Assembly (NCBI GenBank): GCA_963764685.1
Contig: CAVXTT010000019.1
Location: forward strand, 62,001-126,000
DNA: 64,000 nt
Reading direction: 5' to 3'
Origin: CAVXTT01 sp963764685
Lineage (GTDB): Bacteria; Bacteroidota; Ignavibacteria; Ignavibacteriales; Ignavibacteriaceae
The translations under genes were made by a program, and so were the position numbers. The notes beneath the pieces were generated by a model. It had not been told where the DNA came from. It ran no database searches and saw only the letters and a list, made by a program, of their open reading frames with translations. Of this stretch, positions 42,944-51,895 are shown piece by piece. Each line of letters starts with the position of its first letter. Position 1 is the stretch's first letter.

Positions 42944-43483
42944 CTATTTACCTGCAGTTTTACCGGCTTTTCTGATTATGACTTCATTAGTGTATTTAAT
43001 TCCTTTGCCCTTATAAGGCTCCGGTTTTCTGATGGATCTGATTTTAGCAGATACCAATCCCACGAGTTGTTTATCAATCCCGGAAATAACAATCTGTGTA
43101 GGTGAGGTAGTCTCCAGAGTTACACCTTCAGGCGGTATGAAATAAACAGGATGGGAATAGCCAATATTTATAAGAAGGTTTTTACCTTTAAGTTCAGCTC
43201 TGTAACCAACTCCTACTATATCTAAGCTTTTCTTATATGCTTCGGTTACACCGATTACCATATTCTGTATCAGCGCCCTTGTCAAACCGTGAAGCGCCCT
43301 GTTTTCTTTTAAATCATCCGGACGGGATACGAGAACTTCACCATTATTAACTTCTACCTTTACATTCGGGTGAAATTCAGATGACAGTTCACCTTTCGGT
43401 CCCTTTACCTTTAAAGCATTTCCATTCAGGGTTACAGTAACACCCTTTGGAATTACAACAGGTTTTTTACCAATTCTTGACAC
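42944..43483 (-). CDS. rplF: 50S ribosomal protein L6
   Basis: A 179-residue protein with the duplicated L6 fold: MSRIGKKPVVIPKGVTVTL, NRALHGLTRALIQNMVIGV and the signature KPEPYKGKGIKYTNEVI near the end. Intact. Confidence 0.98.
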   Translation of the reverse strand: MSRIGKKPVVIPKGVTVTLNGNALKVKGPKGELSSEFHPNVKVEVNNGEVLVSRPDDLKENRALHGLTRALIQNMVIGVTEAYKKSLDIVGVGYRAELKGKNLLINIGYSHPVYFIPPEGVTLETTSPTQIVISGIDKQLVGLVSAKIRSIRKPEPYKGKGIKYTNEVIIRKAGKTAGK

Positions 43484-43504
43484 TTAAACTCCGCTAAATA
43501 GTAA

Positions 43505-43900
43505 TTACCAAATATAACAGACAATCTCTCCTCCCACGGCAGCTTTTCTTGCTTCTTTATCCGTGAGAAGACCTTTAGAAGTAGAGACCACAGCTATTCC
43601 AAGTCCATTCAGAACCCTGGGAAGTTCTGAAGCATTTTTATAAACTTTTAATCCCGGTGTGCTGATTCTTTTTAATCCTGTTAAAGCCGGTATTCCATTT
43701 CTGTATTTGAGAACAACTCTTATAACATTCTGCTTTGAATCCTCAATTACAGCATAGTCTTCAATAAAACTCTGCTTTTTAAGAATCTCAGCCATACCCT
43801 TCTTCATATTGGAAGAGGGTATATCAACTCTTATTTTTTTAGCTTTTGAAGCATTCCTGATTCTGGTTAAAAAATCTGAAATCGGATCTGTTACGGGCAT
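43505..43900 (-). CDS. rpsH: 30S ribosomal protein S8
   Basis: A 131-residue 16S central-domain binder: DPISDFLTRIRNASKAKK, LKYRNGIPALTGLKRISTPG and the C-terminal TSKGLLTDKEARKAAVGGEI ending CYIW. Intact. Confidence 0.98.
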   Translation of the reverse strand: MPVTDPISDFLTRIRNASKAKKIRVDIPSSNMKKGMAEILKKQSFIEDYAVIEDSKQNVIRVVLKYRNGIPALTGLKRISTPGLKVYKNASELPRVLNGLGIAVVSTSKGLLTDKEARKAAVGGEIVCYIW

Positions 43901-43909
43901 ATTCTCTCC

Positions 43910-44179
43910 TTACCAGCTTGACTTTTTTAATCCGGGGATCTCTCCGCGCAGAGCCATCTCTCTAAGCACTAACCTCGATATACCGAATTTACGATAATAC
44001 GAACGAGCTCTTCCGGTGAACATACATCTGTTATTTAATCTTACAGGAGAAGAATCTTTGGGCAGTTTCTGCAAGGCTTCGTAATCACCTTTTTCCTTGA
44101 GTTCTTTTCTCAGCTTAGCATATTTTTCAACCAAGCTTCTTCTTTTTTCTTCTCTTGCTATTAAGCTTTTTCTAGCCAT
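43910..44179 (-). CDS. rpsN: 30S ribosomal protein S14
   Basis: An 89-residue zinc-independent S14: MARKSLIAREEKRRSLVEKY, LPKDSSPVRLNNRCMFTGR, then FGISRLVLREMALRGEIPGL and the KKSSW end. The CxxC pairs of the zinc form are absent (one Cys only). Confidence 0.97.
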   Translation of the reverse strand: MARKSLIAREEKRRSLVEKYAKLRKELKEKGDYEALQKLPKDSSPVRLNNRCMFTGRARSYYRKFGISRLVLREMALRGEIPGLKKSSW

Positions 44180-44191
44180 TATTTCTCCTGC

Positions 44192-44857
44192 TTACGCTGT
44201 TTTAACTTCTTTTTTTCTGAATGGAACACCAAACGACTGAAGCAGTTCAAAGGCTTCATTATCGGATTTAGCTGTTGTAACAAATGTAATATCCATTCCC
44301 AATATCTTATTGATTTTGTCGACATTTATTTCAGGAAATATAATCTGCTCTTTTACTCCCAGGGTATAGTTGCCTCTTCCATCAAAAGATTTGTCTGAAA
44401 GACCTCTGAAGTCTCTTACACGGGGAAGAGCGATATTTACTAGTCTATCCAGGAATTCATACATTCTTTCCCTGCGCAGGGTAACCATTGCGCCGATACT
44501 CATTCCTTCGCGCAGCTTGAAATTAGATATAGCTTTTTTCGATTTCCGCACACTTGCTTTCTGACCGGTTATCGTTTCCAGTTCCTTTACTGCTTCTTCA
44601 AGAATTTTAGGATCCTGCACCGCATCACCCACACCCATATTAACAACTATTTTATCGAGCCTGGGAACCTGCATTATACTTTTATAGCTGAATTTCTTCA
44701 TTAGATCAGGAACTACATCTTTCTTGTAGATATCTGAAAGTCTGATATTGATCTTTACATCAGGTTCAACTGCTTTGCTTTCTTTCTTGCCGCCTTTGAC
44801 CTGTTTTTCAGTTGTTTTTTTATCAACCGTTTCTTTTCTTGTCTTTTTATCTGCCAT
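44192..44857 (-). CDS. rplE: 50S ribosomal protein L5 with basic N-terminal extension
   Basis: The core L5 begins at about residue 42 (LSDIYKKDVVPDLMKKFSYK) with MQVPRLDKIVVNMGVGDAVQ, TLRRERMYEFLDRLVNIALP and MDITFVTTAKSDNEAFELL. Ahead of it is a 40-residue Lys/Glu-rich tail (MADKKTRKETVDKKTTEKQ...), making 221 residues against the usual 180 or so. An ATG near the core is not obvious, so the extension seems translated. Confidence 0.95.
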   Translation of the reverse strand: MADKKTRKETVDKKTTEKQVKGGKKESKAVEPDVKINIRLSDIYKKDVVPDLMKKFSYKSIMQVPRLDKIVVNMGVGDAVQDPKILEEAVKELETITGQKASVRKSKKAISNFKLREGMSIGAMVTLRRERMYEFLDRLVNIALPRVRDFRGLSDKSFDGRGNYTLGVKEQIIFPEINVDKINKILGMDITFVTTAKSDNEAFELLQSFGVPFRKKEVKTA

Positions 44858-44879
44858 CTGAATTTTTACCTTAATTCTA

Positions 44880-45203
44880 TTAAATCATTTCACCGCTTAA
44901 CCGGCTGATGCGAGCTCTTTTTTTCTTGCCGGTTTTTTCATCTATAATGATCTGCGCACCAAGCCTGGTTGGTTCATTTGATTTAGGATCCAGGAGCATA
45001 ACATTAGATGCGTGGATGGGGGCTTCTTTTTCTATTATTCCGCCCTGGGGATTCCTTTGATTCGGCTTTGTATGCCTTTTTCTTAAATTGATTCCTTCAA
45101 TTATAACTTTGTAATCCTTAGGGAAAACTTTTAAAACTTTTCCGGTCTTTCCTCTGTCATTACCGGTAACTACCATTACATTATCATTTTTATGAATTTT
45201 CAT
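44880..45203 (-). CDS. rplX: 50S ribosomal protein L24
   Basis: A 107-residue KOW-domain assembly initiator: IHKNDNVMVVTGNDRGKTGK, INLRKRHTKPNQRNPQGGII and APIHASNVMLLDPKSNEP. Intact. Confidence 0.97.
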   Translation of the reverse strand: MKIHKNDNVMVVTGNDRGKTGKVLKVFPKDYKVIIEGINLRKRHTKPNQRNPQGGIIEKEAPIHASNVMLLDPKSNEPTRLGAQIIIDEKTGKKKRARISRLSGEMI

Positions 45204-45215
45204 TCTATCATTTCC

Positions 45216-45584
45216 TTATAAAACTTCTGGAGCAAGTGAAACAATTTTCATAAACTGCTTTTCTCTCAGTTCCCTGGCAACAGGACCAAAGATACGTGTT
45301 CCCTTCGGCTCGTTCTGAGCATTTATGAGAACAGCAGCATTTTCATCAAATCTGATATATGAGCCGTCTTTCCTTCTCACTTCTTTTTTTGTTCTTACAA
45401 TAACTGCTCTCGAAACTTCACCTTTTTTTACAGTACCGTTAGGAATTGCCGACTTAACAGAAACAACAATTAAATCTCCAACACTTGCATACTGTCTTCC
45501 GCTGCCGCCAAGTACACGGATGCATCTGACTCTCTTTGCGCCTGAATTATCCGCAACAACTAAATTGGTCTCTTCCTGAATCAT
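45216..45584 (-). CDS. rplN: 50S ribosomal protein L14
   Basis: A 122-residue subunit-interface protein: MIQEETNLVVADNSGAKRVR, GDLIVVSVKSAIPNG and NAQNEPKGTRIFGPVARELR, ending SLAPEVL. Intact. Confidence 0.98.
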   Translation of the reverse strand: MIQEETNLVVADNSGAKRVRCIRVLGGSGRQYASVGDLIVVSVKSAIPNGTVKKGEVSRAVIVRTKKEVRRKDGSYIRFDENAAVLINAQNEPKGTRIFGPVARELREKQFMKIVSLAPEVL

Positions 45585-45597
45585 TTAACTATCTCCT

Positions 45598-45855
45598 TTA
45601 CTTGGCTTTTTCGACAATTTCGACTAACCGCCATCTCTTTTTAGCGCTTAAAGGTCGTGTTTCCATAATTTTAACTTTATCCCCCAACCTGCACTCGTTC
45701 TTTTCATCGTGCGCCATAAGATTAGTGGTCTTTCTGAAATACTTTTTGTATATAGGATGAGGAACTCTTCTTTCAATGGCAACAGTAACAGTTTTATCCA
45801 TACTGTTACTTACTACAATACCTATCCTTGTTTTTCTTAGTGCACGGTCTTCCAT
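45598..45855 (-). CDS. rpsQ: 30S ribosomal protein S17
   Basis: An 85-residue OB-fold protein: TRIGIVVSNSMDKTVTVAIE, HPIYKKYFRKTTNLMAHDE and LGDKVKIMETRPLSAKKRWR. Its ATG directly follows the rpmC stop. Confidence 0.97.
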   Translation of the reverse strand: MEDRALRKTRIGIVVSNSMDKTVTVAIERRVPHPIYKKYFRKTTNLMAHDEKNECRLGDKVKIMETRPLSAKKRWRLVEIVEKAK

Positions 45856-46074
45856 TTATTCAGTTGCTCCTTTTTGCTTGCTTTCAGCCAATTTTCTTTC
45901 ATTCAGCACTGTCTTCATCTTTGCAATATCTTTTCTTATAATATTCAGTTTTGCTGTATTCGTCAGTTGTTTCAGCTGATGGGCAAAACGTAAATCAACC
46001 AGATTCTTTTCCTCTTCGTCTATCCTCTGCTGCAGTTCTTCGGCTTTCATTTCTCTGATGTCGTGAATTTTCAT
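45856..46074 (-). CDS. rpmC: 50S ribosomal protein L29
   Basis: A 72-residue helical hairpin at the tunnel exit: MKAEELQQRIDEEEKNLVDL, RFAHQLKQLTNTAKLNIIRK and DIAKMKTVLNERKLAES. The frame opens MKIHDIREMKAEEL, and either Met could be used. Confidence 0.96.
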   Translation of the reverse strand: MKIHDIREMKAEELQQRIDEEEKNLVDLRFAHQLKQLTNTAKLNIIRKDIAKMKTVLNERKLAESKQKGATE

Positions 46075-46085
46075 AAATCAAACCT

Positions 46086-46502
46086 TTAATGAGATTCGTA
46101 ATCGGGTCTAACAACGACCTTGGTTTTAATAGGTAATTTGTAGGAACAGGTTTGCAATGCTTCGTGAGCTAATTCCTTTGAAACACCTGAAACTTCAAAA
46201 AGTACTCTGCCGGGTTTTATAACGGCTACCCAGAATTCCGGGGCTCCTTTGCCTTTTCCCATACGTGTCTCAAGAGGTTTCTTTGAAACTGGTTTATCAG
46301 GGAATATTCTGATCCATACTTTGCCGTCTCTCTTCATTTTTCTTGATAAAGCAACACGGCAGGCTTCAATCTGGCGGCTTGTTATCCAGTGAGGTTCTAA
46401 AGCTTTAAGCCCGAAATCACCGAAGGCAACAGAGCTGCCTCTTTGTGCTTTACCCTTCATTCTTCCACGCTGGGCTTTTCTGAATTTTACTCTTTTCGGC
46501 AT
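46086..46502 (-). CDS. rplP: 50S ribosomal protein L16
   Basis: A 138-residue protein near the peptidyl-transferase centre: MPKRVKFRKAQRGRMKGKAQ, WITSRQIEACRVALSRKMKR and MGKGKGAPEFWVAVIKPGRV. The Met at 46502 gives the conserved N-terminus; 46508 adds only two residues. Confidence 0.97.
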   Translation of the reverse strand: MPKRVKFRKAQRGRMKGKAQRGSSVAFGDFGLKALEPHWITSRQIEACRVALSRKMKRDGKVWIRIFPDKPVSKKPLETRMGKGKGAPEFWVAVIKPGRVLFEVSGVSKELAHEALQTCSYKLPIKTKVVVRPDYESH

Positions 46503-46526
46503 TAACATATTAAAAAACTCCTCGTA

Positions 46527-47168
46527 TTATTCCGATACTCTTTTTCCTAAGATCTCACCGCGGCAGATCCACACTTTTATTCCAATAGATCCATAAATGG
46601 TTTCAGCTCTGCCGTTAGCATAATCAATATCAGCTCTTAAAGTATGCAGAGGAATTCTTCCTTCCTTGTACTGTTCAGTTCTTGCCATTTCAGCACCGCC
46701 TAAACGACCCGCACACATTATTCTAATTCCTTCGGCTCCCATCCTCATTGCAGCTGTGATCGCCATCTTCATTGCTCTTCTGAAAGATACTCTTCCTTCA
46801 ATCTGACTGGCAATATTTTCGGCAACAAGATATGAGTCAAGTTCAGGTCTTTTAATTTCTGATATCTGAACCTTTACATCTTTATCAGTTACCTGCTTAA
46901 GTTCCTGCTCGAGCTGGGTAATTTCCTTACCGCTTTTACCAATTACAACTCCCGGTCTGGAAGTATGAATTGTGAGAATAATATTTTTGGAGGTTCTGTC
47001 AATCACAATTCTTGATATCCCGGCTTTCTTTAAACGATTCCTGATATATGATCTTAATCTTTCATCTTCCTTTAACTTCTGTGCATAGCTTTTATTTTCG
47101 TACCAATTGGAATCCCATCCTCTGATGATTCCTACTCTTAAACCTACCGGGTGTGTTTTCTGTCCCAA
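46527..47168 (-). CDS. rpsC: 30S ribosomal protein S3
   Basis: A 213-residue mRNA-entry protein: MGQKTHPVGLRVGIIRGWDS, KH-domain segment RPGVVIGKSGKEITQLEQEL, and the C-terminal domain FRRAMKMAITAAMRMGAEGI with RADIDYANGRAETIYGSIG. Intact. Confidence 0.98.
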   Translation of the reverse strand: MGQKTHPVGLRVGIIRGWDSNWYENKSYAQKLKEDERLRSYIRNRLKKAGISRIVIDRTSKNIILTIHTSRPGVVIGKSGKEITQLEQELKQVTDKDVKVQISEIKRPELDSYLVAENIASQIEGRVSFRRAMKMAITAAMRMGAEGIRIMCAGRLGGAEMARTEQYKEGRIPLHTLRADIDYANGRAETIYGSIGIKVWICRGEILGKRVSE

Positions 47169-47181
47169 AAATCCTCCTAAA

Positions 47182-47526
47182 TTAAGCCTTAGTTGAAACT
47201 ATAATCGTTAAATGACAGGATCTTTTTCTGATCCTGTATGCTCTCCCCATAGGTGCGGGAGAAATTCTCTTTAATGTAGGACCCTGATTTACAAAAGCTT
47301 CCTTCACAAAAAGATCGGAAGGTTCGTGCCTGGTCGATTCATCTCTGTTCATCAGATTTGCCGTTGCAGATCTTAAAACTTTCTCGGCAGTCTTGGAACT
47401 GTGTTTCGGAGAAAAGTGTAATACCTCAATCGCTTTGTCTACTGACAATCCGCGGATAAGATCAATAACTAATCTCATCTTTCTCGGAGATGAACCTATA
47501 TATCTATGTACAGCTCTTGCTTCCAT
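47182..47526 (-). CDS. rplV: 50S ribosomal protein L22
   Basis: A 114-residue exit-tunnel protein from MEARAVHRYIGSSPRKMRLV, with VDKAIEVLHFSPKHSSKTAE and the beta-hairpin ISPAPMGRAYRIRKRSCHLT. Residues before 47526 are not conserved. Confidence 0.96.
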   Translation of the reverse strand: MEARAVHRYIGSSPRKMRLVIDLIRGLSVDKAIEVLHFSPKHSSKTAEKVLRSATANLMNRDESTRHEPSDLFVKEAFVNQGPTLKRISPAPMGRAYRIRKRSCHLTIIVSTKA

Positions 47527-47545
47527 TTTAATCAAATCCTTTTAA

Positions 47546-47833
47546 CTATTTTGCCTTAGATGCTTTTTCTGCTTTAGTACCCGGGTGACCTCTGAAGATC
47601 CTTGTAGGAGCAAATTCACCCAGTTTATGCCCGACCATATTTTCGGTGATATAAACGGGGATCATCTTATTGCCGTTATGGACAGCAATCGTATGTCCCA
47701 CAAAATCAGGGATAATTGTTGAAGCTCTTGACCAGGTTTTTACAATCTTCTTCTGATTAGTCTCATTAAGCTTCTTCATTTTCTCGAATAAATTATGGTC
47801 AATGAAGGGTCCTTTTTTTATCGATCTAGGCAT
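47546..47833 (-). CDS. rpsS: 30S ribosomal protein S19
   Basis: A 95-residue head protein: MPRSIKKGPFIDHNLFEKMK, KTWSRASTIIPDFVGHTIAV and VGHKLGEFAPTRIFRGHPG. Intact. Confidence 0.98.
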   Translation of the reverse strand: MPRSIKKGPFIDHNLFEKMKKLNETNQKKIVKTWSRASTIIPDFVGHTIAVHNGNKMIPVYITENMVGHKLGEFAPTRIFRGHPGTKAEKASKAK

Positions 47834-47845
47834 AAATTAACTCAG

Positions 47846-48670
47846 TTATTTTCTTCTCTTAATAATAAATTTATTTGACTCTTTTTTATGCTTACGAGTC
47901 TTCAATCCTTTAGCTTTTTGCCCCCAGGGAGATACTGGATGACCTCCTCCGGAAGTTTTACCTTCGCCGCCGCCCATCGGATGATCAACAGGATTCATTG
48001 CAACTCCTCTGACGTGCGGTCTCTTTCCAAGCCACCTGGTTCTACCTGCTTTACCAAGACTGATATTTTCCTGCTCGGCATTACCGACTGAACCATATGT
48101 CGCCATACAGTCAAGTCTTACAAGCCTGACTTCACCGGAAGGCATTTTCAACTGTGCATGCTTTCCTTCTTTCGCCATCAGCTGTATGGCAGAACCTGCG
48201 CTTCTTCCAATCTGCCCTCCCTTGCCTGGTTTGAGCTCAACATTATGAACAAAGCTTCCAAGGGGCATATCTTTAAGGAGAAGTGCATTTCCAACGGTTA
48301 TTTCACTGCCTGGACCGGACATTACAGTTGCACCAACTTTCAGACCTTCGGGAGCAATAATATATCTCTTTTCGCCATCGGCATAATGCAGCAGAGCAAT
48401 TCTTGAAGTTCTGTTAGGATCATATTCTATTGAAAATACTTTCGCAGGAATACCAAATTTATCTCTTTTAAAATCTATGATTCTGTATCTTCTCTTATGC
48501 CCGCCGCCTATGTGTCTGGATGTTACTCTGCCGGCATTATTTCTACCGCCCGATTTTTTTAAAGCAACCGTTAATGATTTTTCCGGTGTACTTTTTGTAA
48601 TTTCCTCAAAGGACGGATTAGATCTGAATCTGGATCCGGGAGTAGTAGGTTTTAAATTTATAATTGCCAT
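47846..48670 (-). CDS. rplB: 50S ribosomal protein L2
   Basis: A 274-residue core protein required for peptidyl transfer: MAIINLKPTTPGSRFRSNPS, SGGRNNAGRVTSRHIGGGHK, MPLGSFVHNVELKPGKGGQI and the catalytic-region VDHPMGGGEGKTSGGGHP. Intact. Confidence 0.98.
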   Translation of the reverse strand: MAIINLKPTTPGSRFRSNPSFEEITKSTPEKSLTVALKKSGGRNNAGRVTSRHIGGGHKRRYRIIDFKRDKFGIPAKVFSIEYDPNRTSRIALLHYADGEKRYIIAPEGLKVGATVMSGPGSEITVGNALLLKDMPLGSFVHNVELKPGKGGQIGRSAGSAIQLMAKEGKHAQLKMPSGEVRLVRLDCMATYGSVGNAEQENISLGKAGRTRWLGKRPHVRGVAMNPVDHPMGGGEGKTSGGGHPVSPWGQKAKGLKTRKHKKESNKFIIKRRK

Positions 48671-48691
48671 TCTTTATCCTGGTTTCAATCT

Positions 48692-48985
48692 CTATACTTG
48701 TTCAAACAGTTCAATTTTTTCCCCTTCTTTAAGGGTAATAATTGCTTTTTTATATTTAGCTGTTTTACCGGAAAATCTGCCGCTCTTTCTGAACTGAGTT
48801 TTGATTTTACCGGGATGGTTTATCGTTCTGACATTCACTACATGCACTTCGAACTTCTTTTCGATAGCTTTTGCAATTTCTATTTTATTGGCATCAGGAT
48901 TAACAAGGAAGCCGTATTTACCGGTAGCAGCAGAAAGATTTGTCATCTTTTCAGTAATAAGGGGTCTGATCAAAATCTGGTTCAT
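48692..48985 (-). CDS. rplW: 50S ribosomal protein L23
   Basis: A 97-residue exit-site protein that docks trigger factor and SRP: ILIRPLITEKMTNLSAATGK, NKIEIAKAIEKKFEVHVVNV and a C-terminal ITLKEGEKIELFE. Intact. Confidence 0.97.
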   Translation of the reverse strand: MNQILIRPLITEKMTNLSAATGKYGFLVNPDANKIEIAKAIEKKFEVHVVNVRTINHPGKIKTQFRKSGRFSGKTAKYKKAIITLKEGEKIELFEQV

Positions 48986-48990
48986 ATTCT

Positions 48991-49632
48991 TTATGCCTCT
49001 ACATTCTTCTCAAAAGAGTTAACAATTGCTTCGACAGCGCTTTTCTGAAGTACGAGCACCTGATTATTCAGAATAGCATATGTTGATGCCTTAGCTGCTT
49101 CCATAATATTTACTTTAGGGATATTCCTGCCCGACTTATATATAATGCTCTGATTAGCGCCGGTTAGGACCAAAACTTTTTTCCCTTTAATTTCAAGTGA
49201 TTCAAGAATTTTAACAAACTCTTTTGTCTTGGGCTGCTCAATATTAAAATCTTCTACGATTACAAGCTGATTATCTTTAACTTTATAACTTAAAGCAGAT
49301 TTCCTGGCAAGTCTTTTAACTTTTTTCGGCAGGTCTTCACGATGTTCCTGGGGACGGGGTCCAAAAATTGTTCCGCCGCCAACCCATAGTGGAGATCTTG
49401 TTGTTCCGGCTCTGGATCCGCCTCTTCCTTTTTGCTTCCAGGGTTTCTTGCCTCCTCCTCTGACTTCGCCTCTCTCTTTGGATTTGCTGGTTCCCTGTCT
49501 CTGATTAGCATTGTAAGATTTTACTGCCAGATAGATTGCATGATCATTCGGTTCAACACCAAATATCTCATCAGCCAGGTCTATCTGCTCGCCGGTTTTA
49601 GAACCATCTATTTTTAGAATATCCAATTTCAT
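48991..49632 (-). CDS. rplD: 50S ribosomal protein L4
   Basis: A 213-residue protein with the tunnel loop KERGEVRGGGKKPWKQKGRG, RAGTTRSPLWVGGGTIFGPR and the C-terminal globular half (ILNNQVLVLQKSAVEAI). In other bacteria it also autoregulates the S10 operon; no leader structure was assessed here. Confidence 0.97.
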   Translation of the reverse strand: MKLDILKIDGSKTGEQIDLADEIFGVEPNDHAIYLAVKSYNANQRQGTSKSKERGEVRGGGKKPWKQKGRGGSRAGTTRSPLWVGGGTIFGPRPQEHREDLPKKVKRLARKSALSYKVKDNQLVIVEDFNIEQPKTKEFVKILESLEIKGKKVLVLTGANQSIIYKSGRNIPKVNIMEAAKASTYAILNNQVLVLQKSAVEAIVNSFEKNVEA

Positions 49633-49633
49633 T

Positions 49634-50267
49634 TTACTTACCAGATTTCTTAATCAATTCAACATAGGAATTTATAGCACCGGGTACTGCGCCTTTTACA
49701 AAAATCAGGTTCTGATCCGGCATTATTTTAACAACTTTTAAGTTAGCAACTGTAACATTTTCGTATCCCTGTCTGCCGGCCATTCTCTGTCCCTTAAATA
49801 CTCTCGAGGGATATGAACTTGCACCGATAGAACCGGGAGCCCTTAACCTATCACTCTGTCCGTGTGTTGTTCCGCCGACACCGCCAAAACCATGGCGCCT
49901 CATAACACCCTGGAAACCTTTACCTTTACTTTTTCCGCGAACTTTAATTTTTTCACCTTCGGAAAAAATATCTGCTTTTATTTCATCACCGACTTTCATT
50001 TCTGAATGATTATCAAAGGTGAATTCCATCAGCACTTGCTACGGGAGAAAGGTTGTTCTTCTTAAATTGACCCATTACAGGTTTCGAAACATTTTTTTCT
50101 TTTTTCTCATCAAAACCAATCTGAACTGCATCATAACCGTCTATGTCCTTTTTACGGATAGAAACAATTTTACAGGGACCGGCTTTAACGACGGTTACCG
50201 GGATTAAATTTCCGTCAGCACCGAATACACTCGTCATCCCAAGTTTTTTACCAATTATTCCTGTCAT
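49634..50267 (-). CDS. rplC: 50S ribosomal protein L3 (one frame break)
   Basis: The N-terminal third (MTGIIGKKLGMTSVFGADGN, KKDIDGYDAVQIGFDEKKEK) and the rest (VRGKSKGKGFQGVMRRHGFG, GSIGASSYPSRVFKGQRMAG) are in different frames. One extra base near 50031 (GCA-A-GTG) splits them; skipping it gives SPVASVLMEFTFDNH. Second gene of the S10 operon. Confidence 0.94.
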
Positions 50268-50285
50268 AATTTACTCCCGGATTCC

Positions 50286-50594
50286 TTAAAGCTTAATCTC
50301 AATGTCAACTCCTGCTGGAATATCAAGTTTGCTCAGGGAGTCGACTGTTTTATTGTTAGAGTTATGAATATCAATTATTCTTTTATGAGCCCTGGTTTCA
50401 AATTGTTCACGGGATTTCTTATCAACGTGAGGAGATCTTAGAACTGTATACACCGTTCTCTTTGTCGGCAGAGGTATTGGTCCGGAAACAACTGCTCCTG
50501 TACTTCTCACGGTCTTAATAATCTTTTCGGTAGACTTATCAATCAGGATATGATCGTACGATTTCAATTTAATTCTTATTTTCTGACCAGACAC
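50286..50594 (-). CDS. rpsJ: 30S ribosomal protein S10
   Basis: A 102-residue protein, also the NusE antitermination factor: KIRIKLKSYDHILIDKSTEK, GPIPLPTKRTVYTVLRSPHV and QFETRAHKRIIDIHNSNNKT. The start codon is GTG (50594). It follows the tuf terminator, so some read-through or a promoter within the 68-bp gap is implied; none is obvious. Confidence 0.97.
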   Translation of the reverse strand: MSGQKIRIKLKSYDHILIDKSTEKIIKTVRSTGAVVSGPIPLPTKRTVYTVLRSPHVDKKSREQFETRAHKRIIDIHNSNNKTVDSLSKLDIPAGVDIEIKL

Positions 50595-50622
50595 TTATTA
50601 ACTCCTTTAATTATTTAGACAC

Positions 50623-50647
50623 AAAAAGGGAGTTTGACTCCCTTTTT
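50623..50647 (-). terminator. Intrinsic terminator after tuf
   Basis: AAAAAGGGAGT (50623-50633) and ACTCCCTTTTT (50637-50647) form a perfect 11-bp stem with a 3-nt loop. On the minus strand the stem ends in a T5 run. It lies 16 bp past the tuf stop and separates the str-type genes from the S10 operon. Confidence 0.9.
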
Positions 50648-50662
50648 GGTAAAACAATATCT

Positions 50663-51868
50663 TTATTCGATAATCTTAGTTACTACTCCGGCACCTACTG
50701 TTCTGCCGCCTTCACGGATAGCAAAACGTAATCCTTCTTCCATAGCGATAGGTGCAATAAGCTCTACGCTGAGCTTAACATTGTCACCAGGCATAACCAT
50801 TTCGGTACCCTCGGGTAAAGTTGCAACACCGGTAACATCTGTTGTTCTGAAATAAAACTGAGGTCTGTATCCGTTAAAGAAAGGTGTATGTCTTCCGCCT
50901 TCTTCTTTTGACAGGATATAAACTCCGCCTTCAAATTTCTTATGAGGTGTAATGGAACCGGTTTTTGCAAGGACCATTCCTCTTTCGATTTCATTTTTAT
51001 CAATGCCTCTTAAAAGAATACCGGCATTATCGCCAGCCATTGCAGAGTCAAGCTCTTTCCTGAACATTTCAATTCCGGTTACAACTGTTTTCTTATGTAA
51101 CCCTAAACCAATAAGCTCAACTTCTTCCTGAATCTTTACCTGGCCTCTTTCAACTCTACCGGTAGCAACTGTACCGCGACCGGTAATTGAGAATACGTCT
51201 TCAACAGGCATAAGGAAAGGTTTGTCGGTCTCTCTCTGAGGAATCGGAATATAATTATCAACTGCGTCCATTAATTCCCAAACACAATTATATCTTTCAT
51301 CTGAAGGATCTGCACCGCTGACTCCGGCTTCCAGAGCTTTAAGCGCTGAACCTTTTATAATAGGTATCTCATCTCCGGGAAATTCATAAGAAGTTAAAAG
51401 ATCTCTGAGTTCAACTTCAACAAGTTCGATCAGTTCAGGATCATCAACCATATCTATCTTATTCATAAACACAACCATTTTAGGAACACCAACCTGGCGT
51501 GCAAGAAGAATGTGCTCTCTTGTCTGGGGCATCGGACCATCGGTTGCAGCAACAACAAGAATTGCTCCGTCCATCTGGGCAGCACCGGTAATCATATTCT
51601 TAACATAATCAGCGTGACCAGGACAATCAACGTGAGCATAATGTCTTTTTGCAGTTGAGTACTCAACGTGAGCTGTTGCAATGGTAATACCTCTTTCTCT
51701 TTCTTCGGGAGCATTATCTATACTGTCAAAAGTTCTGATCTGCGATAAGCCCTTCTTAGCGAGAGCCATAGTGATGGCAGCTGTTAATGTAGTTTTACCA
51801 TGATCTACGTGACCAATCGTACCTACGTTAACGTGAGGTTTACTCCTATCAAATTTTTCTTTTGCCAT
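50663..51868 (-). CDS. tuf: Elongation factor Tu
   Basis: Delivers aminoacyl-tRNA to the ribosome. The 401-residue protein has G1 GHVDHGKTTL, switch I RERGITIATAHVEY, G3 DCPGHADYVKNM, G4 NKIDMVDDPEL and the domain 2/3 segments GRGTVATGRVERGQ and FRTTDVTGVATLP. Frame intact. It is the only tuf copy in the window. Confidence 0.98.
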   Translation of the reverse strand: MAKEKFDRSKPHVNVGTIGHVDHGKTTLTAAITMALAKKGLSQIRTFDSIDNAPEERERGITIATAHVEYSTAKRHYAHVDCPGHADYVKNMITGAAQMDGAILVVAATDGPMPQTREHILLARQVGVPKMVVFMNKIDMVDDPELIELVEVELRDLLTSYEFPGDEIPIIKGSALKALEAGVSGADPSDERYNCVWELMDAVDNYIPIPQRETDKPFLMPVEDVFSITGRGTVATGRVERGQVKIQEEVELIGLGLHKKTVVTGIEMFRKELDSAMAGDNAGILLRGIDKNEIERGMVLAKTGSITPHKKFEGGVYILSKEEGGRHTPFFNGYRPQFYFRTTDVTGVATLPEGTEMVMPGDNVKLSVELIAPIAMEEGLRFAIREGGRTVGAGVVTKIIE

Positions 51869-51895
51869 CTAATTCTCCTTTTGTTTTTTTGCTTG

